From Pseudonocardia thermophila (GTDB lineage Bacteria; Actinomycetota; Actinomycetes; Mycobacteriales; Pseudonocardiaceae): a stretch of DNA of 64,000 bases. Below are positions 44,361 to 55,932 of the stretch, in pieces. Below the pieces are notes generated by a model that worked only from the letters and a program-made list of their open reading frames with translations, ran no database searches and had not been told where the DNA came from. The stretch is taken from positions 359,028 to 423,027 of the forward strand of contig NZ_FRAP01000003.1 in the NCBI RefSeq assembly GCF_900142365.1. Reading direction: 5' to 3'. The position numbers were made by a program, and so were the translations under genes. Numbering within the stretch: the stretch's first letter is position 1; every line of letters starts with the position of its first letter.

Positions 44361-46199
44361 ATGACCAGGCCCGTGGAGACGCCCGTCGTCGGGCTGCGCC
44401 GGGAGCGCGAGGTGCTCACGGTGGCGCTCGCGACCGGCCGGCACGTCGTCCTCGAGGGCCCGCCCGGCACCGGCAAGTCGACGCTGCTGCGCGCGGTCGC
44501 GAACGAGGCCGGCCAGGGTGTGGTGTTCGTCGAGGGCAACGCCGAGCTGACCCCCGCCCGGCTCGTCGGTCAGTTCGACCCGGCTCAGGTGCTCGCCGGT
44601 GGCTACCGGCCCGAGTACTGGGTCGACGGGCCGCTGCTGCAGGCGATGCGCGAGGGCTGCCTGCTCTACGTCGAGGAGTTCAACCGCATCCCCGAGGAGA
44701 CGCTCAACGTCCTCATCACCGTGCTCACCGAGGGTGAGATCGCGGTGCCGCGGCTGGGCACCGTCACCGCGGGCAAGGAGTTCCGGCTGATCGCAGCGAT
44801 GAACCCGTTCGACGCGGTCGGCACCGCGCGGGTGAGCCAGGCCGTCGCCGACCGGATGTGCCGGGTGGTGCTCGACTACCAGGACGAGCCCGGCGAGCGC
44901 GCCATCACCGAGGCGGTCACCGGGCGCGAGGGGGAGTGGACCGAGTTCGCCGTCGCGCTGACCCGCGCCACGCGCAGCCACCGCGACCTGCGCACGGGGT
45001 CGTCGGTGCGCGGCGCGATCGACCTCGCGCTGCTCCTGCCCGCGCTCGCCGAACTGCGCGGCGAGGACCGGCCGACTCGGCAGACCGGGCGGGACGCCGC
45101 GTACGCCGCGCTGTCCGGGCGCATCAGGGTCGCCGACGGCGTGGACCGCACCCCGGAGTCCGTGCTCGACGAGCTGCTCGACGCGCTCTGGCCGGCCGAC
45201 GGCGAGCCGGGGGAGCCCGAGGACGGTGACGAGCCGGGAAAAGCTGAGCGCCTGCCGAGCCCTTCGGCAGGCTTCCAGCGCCGGCAGCGCCGCGGCCGCG
45301 AGTACTCCGCGCGGACCAGCAGCCGCCAGGAGATCGCTGCCCGCAACCCCGACTTCGCCGATGTCTCCCCGCAGGCCGGGGAGCTGGACGTCGAGGCGTT
45401 CGAGGCGCTGGCCAAGCGTGATCCGGACGCCGCCGCGGCGCTGCTCGCCGATCTCGCCGTCGCGACCGACCGGGCACTGCGGGAGGCGGCGCGGCGGCTG
45501 GCAGGGCGGGTGTTCCTGAGGCTGGGCCGGATCGGTCCGGCGCGCTCGCGCGGCACCCGGCGGCTGGGTCCCTCCCGCGCCCTCGACGGCGATCTCGACC
45601 TCGACCGCACCCTCGACGGCTGGACACCCACCCACACGCGCCGGCCGAGCGCCGACGACGTGGTCACGCGCAGCTGGACGGCGCACCGGCGCGCGGTCTG
45701 CCTCGCCGTCGACATGTCCGGCTCGATGGCCGGGCTCGCGGTCGCACTGGCCGCCGTCGCCGCCGCGGGGGTGATCGTGGCGAACGAGCGGGGCGCGCCG
45801 GCGCTGCAGCCGTCGGTCATCGCGTTCGGTGCGCAGGTGCGGGTGCTGCAGGCGCAGGGGGTGCGGCGGCCGCCCGAAGAACTGCTGGGCGAGCTCGTCG
45901 CGCTGCGCGGGCACGGCACCACCGACCTGGCCGCGGCGCTGCGCGCGGCGTCGGTGCAGCTCGCCTCCGCCGTCGCCGACGAGCGGATGGTCGTGCTCTT
46001 CTCCGATTGCCTGCACACCACCGGCGACGATCCCGCCACCGCGCTCGGTGGGATCGACCGGCTGCACGTGCTCGTCCCGCTCGGGGGAGCGGAGGCGGAG
46101 GCCGCGGCCGCCGCGCTGGCCGCGCGGGGCGGAGGTCGGGCGCAGACCGTCCGGCGGCTGGCGGAGATCGGCCCGGCGCTGACGCGGATCTTGTCCTGA
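44361..46199 (+). CDS. Fused MoxR-type AAA+ ATPase and VWA-domain protein
   Basis: 612 residues from ATG 44361 (GAAGGGA site). Residues 10-260 are a MoxR/CbbQ-like AAA+ ATPase: Walker A GPPGTGKST, VEGNAELTPARLVGQFDP, Walker B CLLYVEEFNRIPEETLNVL in pieces, sensor AAMNPFD. After a charged linker (about 290-420) the last 185 residues are a von Willebrand A domain with MIDAS motifs DMSGSMAG and HGTTDL. MoxR/VWA pairs act as chaperones that insert metals or activate enzymes; here they are one chain, like BchD/BchI-type fusions. The position suggests service to the adjacent dehydrogenase, but a hairpin separates them. Confidence 0.85.
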   Translation: MTRPVETPVVGLRREREVLTVALATGRHVVLEGPPGTGKSTLLRAVANEAGQGVVFVEGNAELTPARLVGQFDPAQVLAGGYRPEYWVDGPLLQAMREGCLLYVEEFNRIPEETLNVLITVLTEGEIAVPRLGTVTAGKEFRLIAAMNPFDAVGTARVSQAVADRMCRVVLDYQDEPGERAITEAVTGREGEWTEFAVALTRATRSHRDLRTGSSVRGAIDLALLLPALAELRGEDRPTRQTGRDAAYAALSGRIRVADGVDRTPESVLDELLDALWPADGEPGEPEDGDEPGKAERLPSPSAGFQRRQRRGREYSARTSSRQEIAARNPDFADVSPQAGELDVEAFEALAKRDPDAAAALLADLAVATDRALREAARRLAGRVFLRLGRIGPARSRGTRRLGPSRALDGDLDLDRTLDGWTPTHTRRPSADDVVTRSWTAHRRAVCLAVDMSGSMAGLAVALAAVAAAGVIVANERGAPALQPSVIAFGAQVRVLQAQGVRRPPEELLGELVALRGHGTTDLAAALRAASVQLASAVADERMVVLFSDCLHTTGDDPATALGGIDRLHVLVPLGGAEAEAAAAALAARGGGRAQTVRRLAEIGPALTRILS

Positions 46200-46300
46200 G
46201 GCGCGAGTCGCGGATTCCGCGCCCCCGCGTTGCGGTTCCCGTGACGCCGAGTTCCCGTGACGCCGAGTTGCGGGTCCCGTGACGGCGAGTCGCGGACCAG
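46200..46300 (+). repeat. GCGAGT-type repeat units after the MoxR-VWA gene
   Basis: Three to four short units on the plus strand directly after the stop codon: GCGCGAGTCGCGGATTCCG at 46202, then CCGTGACGCCGAGTTCCCG, CCGTGACGCCGAGTTGCGG and CCGTGACGGCGAGTCGCGG up to about 46297. The spacing is 16-22 bases. The core is the same as at 19.4 and 53.2 kb, again in the orientation of the gene just ended. The rest of the gap to 46393 shows nothing further. Confidence 0.75.
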
Positions 46301-46393
46301 GTCCCGATGGGACCGCGCACACCACGTCGGGGACGGGGTTGGCCCGCGGCTCGCGACGACGGAGCGAGCCGCGATCGGAACACCGGGCTCTCC

Positions 46394-46399
46394 TAGGCT
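46394..46399 (+). promoter_or_regulatory. -10 element of a leaderless PIG-L gene
   Basis: TAGGCT ends 6 bases before GTG 46406; no ribosome site. Confidence 0.55.
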
Positions 46400-46405
46400 G
46401 TCCGC

Positions 46406-47215
46406 GTGGGCACCATCGTGAGCTTCCATGCGCATCCCGACGACGAGGCCATCAGCTGCGCGGGCACGCTGGCCAAAGCCGCTGCGGCCGGGCACCGCGT
46501 CGTGCTGGTCTTCGCCACCCGGGGAGAGCTGGGTGAGCCCGTGCCCGGCGTGCTGGCCGACGGCGAGCCGCTGTCGGTGCGCCGCTCGGCGGAGTGCTAC
46601 GCGTCGGCGGCCGCGATCGGGGCCCAGCGCGTCGCGTTCCTGCCCTTCACCGACTCCGGGATGATGGGGGAGCCGACCAACGACGCCCCGTACTGCTTCT
46701 GGCGCGCCGATGTCGAGCACGCCGCCCGGATGCTCGCGGTGATCCTCGAGGAGGAGGAGCCCGACATCCTCACGATCTACGACGACAACGGCGGGTACGG
46801 TCATCCCGACCACATCCAGGTGCACCGGGTGGGCCGGCGGGCCGCGGACCTGACGGCGGTGCCGGTGGTGGCGCAGAGCACGATCAACCGCGACTGGCTG
46901 ACCCGCGGCATGCGCGGCATGGCCCAGTCCGGGACCCTGCCCGAGGGCTGGGAGCTGCCGGAGGGGCCGCCGCCGGAGTTCGGCAAGCCCGAGTCGCAGA
47001 TCACCCATCGGGTGGAGGCCGTCGACTTCACCGAGCAGAAGCGGGCCGCGATGCGCGCGCACGCGAGCCAGATGGGGCCCGACCACTTCATGCTGAAGAT
47101 GCCCGACCCGATCTTCGCGATGGGCATGGGCACCGAGTTCTACATCGTCGACCCGGTGCCGAGCCCTGCGGCGACGCCGGACGTGTTCGAGGAGCTGTTC
47201 CTGCCCCTGAGGTGA
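46406..47215 (+). CDS. PIG-L (LmbE) family deacetylase
   Basis: 269 residues from GTG 46406. Zinc deacetylase fold: [21 protein letters not shown] holds the HPDD motif (about residues 9-12), and [19 protein letters not shown] holds the distal His. It resembles mycothiol-pathway relatives (MshB, Mca), but the C-terminal part differs, so it is best called a PIG-L deacetylase of unknown substrate. A mycothiol role would suit an actinobacterium with an NDMA-type dehydrogenase, but that is inference. Confidence 0.85.
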   Translation: MGTIVSFHAHPDDEAISCAGTLAKAAAAGHRVVLVFATRGELGEPVPGVLADGEPLSVRRSAECYASAAAIGAQRVAFLPFTDSGMMGEPTNDAPYCFWRADVEHAARMLAVILEEEEPDILTIYDDNGGYGHPDHIQVHRVGRRAADLTAVPVVAQSTINRDWLTRGMRGMAQSGTLPEGWELPEGPPPEFGKPESQITHRVEAVDFTEQKRAAMRAHASQMGPDHFMLKMPDPIFAMGMGTEFYIVDPVPSPAATPDVFEELFLPLR

Positions 47216-47270
47216 GGCGGATCGCCCTTCCGGAACCGCCCCGGGGGGCGCGTTCGACAACGGGTAGAGC

Positions 47271-47276
47271 TACGAT
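47271..47276 (+). promoter_or_regulatory. Putative -10 element for ctaD
   Basis: TACGAT, 34 bases before the ctaD GTG. The gene also has a GGAGGA ribosome site, so this transcript is led. No clear -35. Confidence 0.45.
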
Positions 47277-47310
47277 CCACGCAGCCCCGTGGACGTTGGA
47301 GGATGGACCA

Positions 47311-50315
<3,005 letters not shown>

Positions 50316-50320
50316 GCGCG

Positions 50321-51007
50321 ATGACGATCCTGGAGCCCATCGCCCGGCGCTACCTCGGCGGCGCGCGCAGCATCGAGCCGGATCCGGACGGGATCGTGCG
50401 TGCGATGCCGATCGTCCTGCGCCTGGAGCGGCCGCCCGCGGCGCGCACCCCGGTGCTGGAGGCTGCGGCGGGGGCGGCGCTCGCGCTGTGCCTCGATCCG
50501 CGGGCCGAGCCGGGCGGCGAGTGGTACGACGCTGTCAGGACGTGGGTGGACGCCCGGATCCGCAAGATCGCCCGGCGGGCCCGCGGCGCTCACTGGGCGG
50601 CTGTGGAGCAGCTGCCCGGGGTCACCGTGACCGTCGGCGACGCGCAGGCCCGCGCGCTCGTTCCCGGCCCCGTCGACGAGGTGCCGCGCGAGGTGGCGCG
50701 GCTGCAGATCGGCGGCACCGACCTGCCGCCCGACGACCCGGGCCCGCCCCCGCCCGGGGTGCCGGTGATCTGGATCAACGCCGCGCTGGGGATGACGACG
50801 GGCAAGGCAGCGGCGCAGGTCGGGCACGCGGCGATGCTGTACGCGGCGGCCCGCGGGATCACCGAGCTGCCGCGGTTCGCGGTGCGCGACGCCGACCCGG
50901 ACCACTGGGCGCACCTGGTGGCGCAGGAGTCGTCGGTGCGCGTGCGCGACGGCGGCTTCACCGAGGTGGCGCCGGGCACTGTGACCTGCCTCGCCGTCGA
51001 TCCCTGA
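50321..51007 (+). CDS. Protein with C-terminal PTH2-like peptidyl-tRNA hydrolase domain
   Basis: 228 residues from ATG 50321. The last 90 residues match the PTH2 fold: IWINAALGMTTGKAAAQVGHAA corresponds, in pieces, to the archaeal/eukaryotic type-2 hallmark (GKxAAQxxHA), and the end GTVTCLAVDP corresponds to the TVxxIGP strand. The N-terminal 130 residues are an extra region not recognised, with a Pro-rich linker PGPPPPGVP before the domain. Bacteria normally rely on Pth1; this may be an accessory hydrolase or a different hydrolase on the same fold. Follows serB by 5 bases, probably cotranscribed. Confidence 0.72.
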   Translation: MTILEPIARRYLGGARSIEPDPDGIVRAMPIVLRLERPPAARTPVLEAAAGAALALCLDPRAEPGGEWYDAVRTWVDARIRKIARRARGAHWAAVEQLPGVTVTVGDAQARALVPGPVDEVPREVARLQIGGTDLPPDDPGPPPPGVPVIWINAALGMTTGKAAAQVGHAAMLYAAARGITELPRFAVRDADPDHWAHLVAQESSVRVRDGGFTEVAPGTVTCLAVDP

Positions 51008-51014
51008 GGACCAA

Positions 51015-51020
51015 TAGGGT
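51015..51020 (+). promoter_or_regulatory. -10 element of a leaderless SEC-C gene
   Basis: TAGGGT ends 6 bases before GTG 51027; no ribosome site. Confidence 0.5.
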
Positions 51021-51026
51021 CCCCGC

Positions 51027-53159
51027 GTGACGTCCTCCGTCCCGCCCGATCTCGACGAGCGCTTCCGATTCCTCTTCGGACGCGACCTCACGCCCGACGA
51101 GCGCGCCGACCCGAGCGGGTGGGACGACCTGATGATCGCCGATCGACCGGGTGCCGTGCGTTCCCCGTTGGACCGGGTTCTGCGGTTCGGCGTGCTGGCG
51201 CGCATCCTCAGCGGCCGGACGGACACCTGGGAGCGGGCCCGGGCTGCCCTCGCGTCCGGCAGGGACCGGCACGAGGTCATGGACGAGTTCGTCGCCGAGG
51301 CCGAGTCGCTGCTGGAGGAGGCCTACGACGTCGGCGCGGACGTGGTGCGCGACCAGGTCGTCGTGCTCGACGAGGAGTACCTGAAGTCGGAGCTGCTGGA
51401 GCGGCTGGAGCTGGCCGGGGACGACCCGCTCGCGGAGGCCGTGCTGGACGAAGTCGTCGAGGGCCTGCTGCTCGACCCGGAGGTCGGCGCCGCGGTGACA
51501 CCCGGCGAGCAGATCGTGCACGCCCCGACACTGTTGGACGGGCAGGTGCTCACCCACCGCCCGACCGAGGAGGAGCTGGCCGGGGGGAAGCTCGCCATCG
51601 AGCCCGACCTGTCCGCCTTCGGTCTGCTCACCGGGCTGAGCACCGACGCGGGGCTGATCACCGAGGAGATCGGCCCCGACGGGGAACAGACGTGGTCCTT
51701 CCCACCCGGCTGGCTGCCGCGGCCCGCCGAGGGGGAGGTGCTCACCCTGCGGGTGGAGGGCGATCGGCTCGTCGTCGGGACCGCGGCCCTGGACGAGCCG
51801 ACGCCGGAATCGGTCCTCCGGCTCCTCCGCCAGATCTACGACGAGCAGATCACCGGTCCCCTGCCGCAGACCGCGGACAGGCTGCAGCTCGGAATGCTCG
51901 CCGAGGACGCGGACGCGTTCAGCGATCCCGTCGCGCCGTTCTCGGAGCTGGCCGCCGCGGCCGGGTTGATGCAGCGCGGCCGCGAGTTCGGCCACGACGA
52001 GGAGGCCTGGCGCGAGGCCGAGCGGATCGTCCGGCGCGAGCGGCTGGCCCAGCAGCTCGACGACCGCCACGTCGAGCTCGCCGAGGCTGCGCTGGACCTC
52101 GTGGCCGCCGGAGCGCCGACCGACCACGACCTGCGCACCGTGCTCGATCTCGTCGTGGACGCCGAGGTGCTCTTCACCGTCGTCTCGGAGCTGACGCACT
52201 CCGACGGCGACGCGGAGAAGGCCGCCGCGGCCGTCGTGCTGGGGGATCGGCTGGTGAGCGCGGCCGGCAGCTCGGACCGCGCGGCCACCGCGCACATGTT
52301 CGCGTCGCTCGCGGCCGAGCGGGCCGGCCGGCTCGACGACGCCGAGTCCCACCTGCGCGCGGCCGCCGCTGCCGCCGAGTGGTGGATCGTCGACGACCGA
52401 CTCGGCTGGTACGCGTCGGACCGCGGCCGGGCCGCCGAGGCGCTCGGGCACCTGCGCGACTCAGGGCTCGCCGAGGACCACCCGTTGATCACGACGTTGC
52501 TGCCGTACGCGGTGCCGGTGGCGGTACCTGGCCGCAACGAGCCGTGCTGGTGCGGGTCGGGACGCAAGTACAAGCAGTGCCACCGCGACCAGCCGCCGCT
52601 CGCGCCGCTCCCCGCGCGGGTGCCGTGGCTGGAGGCCAAGCTGCAGATGTACGTCGACCGGCGCAGCGGCGCCGCGGATCTCCTCATCGACGCGCTCGCC
52701 GATCTGCTCACCGGGGACGATCCCGATCCCGACGCCGCTTACGACGACCCGCTGCTCAGCGACGTCGTGCTCGTGGAGGGCGGGTGGCTCGCCCGGTTCG
52801 TGGCCGAGCGCGGTCCCCTCCTGCCTGCCGACGAGCGGGAACTGGTGGCCGAATGGGCCTCGGTGCCCCGGCGCGTGTACGAGGTCGTCGGCATCGGCTA
52901 CGGCAGCGGCGTCAGGCTCCGGGAGCTCGGCGGGAACGGCGATGAGATCACCGTCGCCGACGAGGAGGTGGCCAGGGACGCGAAGGCGGGCGAGCTGATC
53001 TGCGCCCGCGTCGTCGCCGACGGGGCCGGCGGGCACAGGTTCTCCGGCGTCGTCACGGCCGTGCCGCGGGGGCGGGAGGACGAGCTGCGCGCGGTGCTGA
53101 CCGAGGGCGACCCGTTCGGCGTGCTGGACTGGCTCGCCGAGGCCGAGTCGCTGGGCTGA
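51027..53159 (+). CDS. Large SEC-C motif protein of unknown function
   Basis: 710 residues from GTG 51027. The only recognisable element is a zinc-binding SEC-C motif, PGRNEPCWCGSGRKYKQCH (about residues 506-524), as at the C-terminus of SecA, here placed internally. Residues 1-500 are acidic, helical and Leu/Glu/Ala-rich with several TPR-like helix pairs (AATAHMFASLAAERAGRLDDAESHLRAA in pieces); residues 540-710 form a second globular part. No signal peptide. Similar proteins occur across actinomycetes without known role. A GCGAGT repeat array starts right after the stop. Confidence 0.75.
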   Translation: MTSSVPPDLDERFRFLFGRDLTPDERADPSGWDDLMIADRPGAVRSPLDRVLRFGVLARILSGRTDTWERARAALASGRDRHEVMDEFVAEAESLLEEAYDVGADVVRDQVVVLDEEYLKSELLERLELAGDDPLAEAVLDEVVEGLLLDPEVGAAVTPGEQIVHAPTLLDGQVLTHRPTEEELAGGKLAIEPDLSAFGLLTGLSTDAGLITEEIGPDGEQTWSFPPGWLPRPAEGEVLTLRVEGDRLVVGTAALDEPTPESVLRLLRQIYDEQITGPLPQTADRLQLGMLAEDADAFSDPVAPFSELAAAAGLMQRGREFGHDEEAWREAERIVRRERLAQQLDDRHVELAEAALDLVAAGAPTDHDLRTVLDLVVDAEVLFTVVSELTHSDGDAEKAAAAVVLGDRLVSAAGSSDRAATAHMFASLAAERAGRLDDAESHLRAAAAAAEWWIVDDRLGWYASDRGRAAEALGHLRDSGLAEDHPLITTLLPYAVPVAVPGRNEPCWCGSGRKYKQCHRDQPPLAPLPARVPWLEAKLQMYVDRRSGAADLLIDALADLLTGDDPDPDAAYDDPLLSDVVLVEGGWLARFVAERGPLLPADERELVAEWASVPRRVYEVVGIGYGSGVRLRELGGNGDEITVADEEVARDAKAGELICARVVADGAGGHRFSGVVTAVPRGREDELRAVLTEGDPFGVLDWLAEAESLG

Positions 53160-53790
53160 GCGCGAGTCCCGCGTTCCGCCCCCGCGAGTCGCGCGAACGG
53201 TCCCGCGAGTCGCGCACGCGGTCGGGCGAGTCCCGCGTCCGGACCGGTGAGTTCCGCGTTCGGTGTCGCGAGTCGCGCGCTCGGCCCGGGCGAGTTGTGC
53301 ATCCCGTCGTGCGAGTCCCGCGAACGGTCCGGCGAGTCACGCACTCGGCCTGGCGAGGCGCGCGTCCGTGCCGGTGAGATCCGCGTACGGTCGGGCACAG
53401 GCGGCCTCGCGAGTCCGGACCGCTGTGGGGCCGGACCAAGGCGGGGAAGCCCGGACAACGAGCACCGCGAGTCCGGAGCTCGGGGTGGCCGGTACGGAGC
53501 GCCGGCCCGGGTGCACCGGGTCCCCGGCCTCTGACGTCGGGGACCCGGCGCGCGGGTGGCGCTCCGCACCCGGCCGACGCGACGCGCAACTCGCCGGACC
53601 GTCTGCGCAACTCGCGGGGCGGGGGACTCGCCGTACGGCGCGCAGGACCCGCCGGGCCGGTTGCACGACTCGCTGCCCGACACGCGCGACTCGCCCGACC
53701 GCGCGCGACTCGCCGGGCAGAACGCGAGACTCGCGGGATGAGATGCGCGACGCGCCGGCTCGGGGCGTACGGCTGTCCTCGGCGACCGGG
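53160..53790. repeat. Two opposed arrays of about 21-bp GCGAGT units between convergent genes
   Basis: From 53160 to about 53400 the plus strand carries about eleven degenerate units of about 21 bp with cores such as GCGAGTCGCGCG and GCGAGTCCCGCG, facing the same way as the SEC-C gene just ended. From about 53575 to 53755 the units are inverted (CGCGACTCGC, CAACTCGCC), so on the minus strand they read GCGAGT in the direction of dinG, which ends at 53800. Between them (53400-53570) is unclassified sequence with scattered GCGAGTCCGGA copies. No coding gene is credible here. Spacers are absent, so this is not a CRISPR. Confidence 0.85.
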
Positions 53791-53799
53791 AGGACCGGC

Positions 53800-55854
53800 T
53801 CAGGCCCCGCGCAGACGTCGCAGGGCGCCGAGGACGACCTCGCGGTCCTCCGTCGGCCAGAACGGCGGCAGCGACGCCCGCAGGAACGAGCCGTAGCGAG
53901 CCGTAGCCAGCCGCGGGTCGAGGATCGCCACCACACCGCGGTCGTCGGTGCCGCGCAGCAGCCGGCCGGCGCCCTGCGCGAGCAGCAGGGCCGCGTGGGT
54001 GGCCGAGACGGTGAGGAAGCCGTTGCCGCCGCGGGCGTCGGCGGCCTTCTGCCGGGCCGTGATCAGCGGGTCGTCGGGCCGCGGGAACGGGATCCGGTCG
54101 ATGATCACCAACGACAGCGACGGGCCGGGCACGTCGACGCCCTGCCACAGCGACAGCGTGCCGAACAGGCTGGTCGCCTCGTCCTCGGCGAAGCGCTTGA
54201 CCAGCAGCATCGTGGAGTCGTCGCCCTGGCACAGCAGGGGAGTGGACAGCCGGCCGCGCAGCGCCTCCGTGGCCTGCTTCGCGGCTCGCATCGACGAGAA
54301 CAGCCCCAGCGTGCGCCCGCCCGCCGCCTCCACCAGCGCGGCGATCTCGTCCAGGTAGGCGGGTGGCAGCCCGTCGCGGCCCGGCGGCGGCAGCCGCCGG
54401 GCGACGTAGAGGATGCCGCTCTTGGCGTGCGCGAACGGTGATCCGACGTCGAGGCCGGTCCAGCGCGGCGCATCCGGGTCGGGCACGGGATCGGTCTCCC
54501 CGGACGTCTGCGGATCCGCCTTCCCCGATGCAGCCTTCTCCGGCGGCAACCCCCACTGCCGCGCCAGCGCGTCGAAGGTGCCGCCGAGGGTGAGCGTCGC
54601 CGAGGTCAGCACCACGGTGGCCCGACCGAACAGCCGCTCCCGCAGCAACCCGCCCACCCACAGCGGCGCGACGTGGAGCACCTTGTGCCGCGACGACTCC
54701 GGCCCCTGCTCGGCCAGCCAGACGACGTCGCGCCGCTTCGCCGGATCCGGCTCCTCGAACGCGCCCAGCAGCCGCGTGGTGGTCTCGGTGATCTCGTCCA
54801 GCGCCGCCTGGGCGAGCTTGCGCCCGACGGCGGCGTCGGGGTCCTCGCGCCGCTCGCCGCCCATCGCGCTCTTCGCCTCGGCGGCCGCGTTGGCCAGCAT
54901 CGTGAGCGCGCCCGCTGCGGCCTGCGGCATCGACTCCCACCGGGCGGGCGGCAGGTCGTCCAGCACCGCGCCCAGGCCGTCGCCCGCTTCGGCCAGTCGG
55001 TCGGCCACCGCCTGGTCGACCAGCTTCCCCAGCCGCCGCGCCGCGACCGCGACCGCGCCCGCCGACAGCTCCGCGGTGGCCACCCCGGTGACCCGGTCGA
55101 CCAGCTCGTGCGCCTCGTCGATGACGACGACGTCGTGGTCGGGCAGCACCTGGCGCCCCTCCATCGCGTCGATGGCCAGCAGCGCGTGGTTGGTGACGAC
55201 GATGTCGGCGCGACCGGCCTCGTGCCGCGCCCGCTCGGCGAAGCACTCGTCGCCGACGGGGCACTTGGCCGCTCCTAGGCACTCCCGGGCGCTCACCGAC
55301 ACCTGTCGCCACACGTTGTCCGGCACGCCGGGCACCAGCTCGTCGCGATCGCCGGTCTCGGTGTCGTCGGCCCAGTCGTGGATCCGCTTGATCGCCCGCC
55401 CCATCGCCGAGACCTGGAACGGGTCGAACAGCTCGTCCTCGGGATCGACGCCGTCCTCGGGGCCGTGCAGCTTGTTCAGGCACAGGTAGTTGCGCCTGCC
55501 CTTGAGGATCGCGAACGTCGGTGCGCGGCCCAGCAGCGGCTTGAGCGCCTTCGCCACGCGCGGCAGATCGCGGTCGACGAGCTGACGCTGCAGCGCGATG
55601 GTGGCGGTGGAGATCACCACCGTGGTGTCCTTGGCGATCGCGTGCCGGATCGCGGGCACCAGGTACGCGAGCGACTTGCCGGTGCCGGTGCCGGCCTGCA
55701 CGGCCAGGTGCTCCCCGGTGACGAGCGCACGGCGCACGGCGTCGGCCATGCGGTCCTGGCCCTCGCGGCGTGTGCCGCCGACGGCCTTGACGGCAGCCTC
55801 CAGCAGCTCGGCGACACCGGGCAGGTCGCGGGTGGAGACGGGGGCTGCGGCCAC
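53800..55854 (-). CDS. dinG: DinG-type Fe-S DNA helicase
   Basis: 684 residues from GTG 55854. Superfamily 2 XPD/DinG-like helicase: Walker A VQAGTGTGKSLAYLVP near residue 56, motif Ia STATIALQRQLV, DEAH-type motif VVIDEAHELVDR near residue 250, C-terminal helicase motifs LFGTLSLWQGVDVPGPSL and QGAGRLLRGTDDRGVV. Four cysteines for a 4Fe-4S cluster are visible: one in GRRNYLCLNKL, then three in ARECLGAAKCPVGDECF. Probably unwinds R-loops or damaged DNA. -10 TAGCCT lies 6 bases before the GTG, so it is probably leaderless. Confidence 0.92.
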   Translation of the reverse strand: MAAAPVSTRDLPGVAELLEAAVKAVGGTRREGQDRMADAVRRALVTGEHLAVQAGTGTGKSLAYLVPAIRHAIAKDTTVVISTATIALQRQLVDRDLPRVAKALKPLLGRAPTFAILKGRRNYLCLNKLHGPEDGVDPEDELFDPFQVSAMGRAIKRIHDWADDTETGDRDELVPGVPDNVWRQVSVSARECLGAAKCPVGDECFAERARHEAGRADIVVTNHALLAIDAMEGRQVLPDHDVVVIDEAHELVDRVTGVATAELSAGAVAVAARRLGKLVDQAVADRLAEAGDGLGAVLDDLPPARWESMPQAAAGALTMLANAAAEAKSAMGGERREDPDAAVGRKLAQAALDEITETTTRLLGAFEEPDPAKRRDVVWLAEQGPESSRHKVLHVAPLWVGGLLRERLFGRATVVLTSATLTLGGTFDALARQWGLPPEKAASGKADPQTSGETDPVPDPDAPRWTGLDVGSPFAHAKSGILYVARRLPPPGRDGLPPAYLDEIAALVEAAGGRTLGLFSSMRAAKQATEALRGRLSTPLLCQGDDSTMLLVKRFAEDEATSLFGTLSLWQGVDVPGPSLSLVIIDRIPFPRPDDPLITARQKAADARGGNGFLTVSATHAALLLAQGAGRLLRGTDDRGVVAILDPRLATARYGSFLRASLPPFWPTEDREVVLGALRRLRGA

Positions 55855-55860
55855 CTCGCG

Positions 55861-55866
55861 AGGCTA
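55861..55866 (-). promoter_or_regulatory. -10 element of a leaderless dinG gene
   Basis: TAGCCT on the minus strand ends 6 bases before the dinG GTG; no ribosome site. Confidence 0.5.
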
Positions 55867-55932
55867 CCGGGAGTGCCCGACACCGCAGGGCCCGTCACCC
55901 TGACCCGCCCGTGACCTGCACAACAGACCACA

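Noticed and set aside
28676..46199. A natural-product or defence gene cluster in the accessory region
   Set aside because: No polyketide, peptide or phage-defence module is present; the methyltransferases, monooxygenase and dead CHAT gene are unrelated neighbours.
53160..53790. CRISPR array
   Set aside because: Units are adjacent and degenerate, with no unique spacers and no cas genes in the window.
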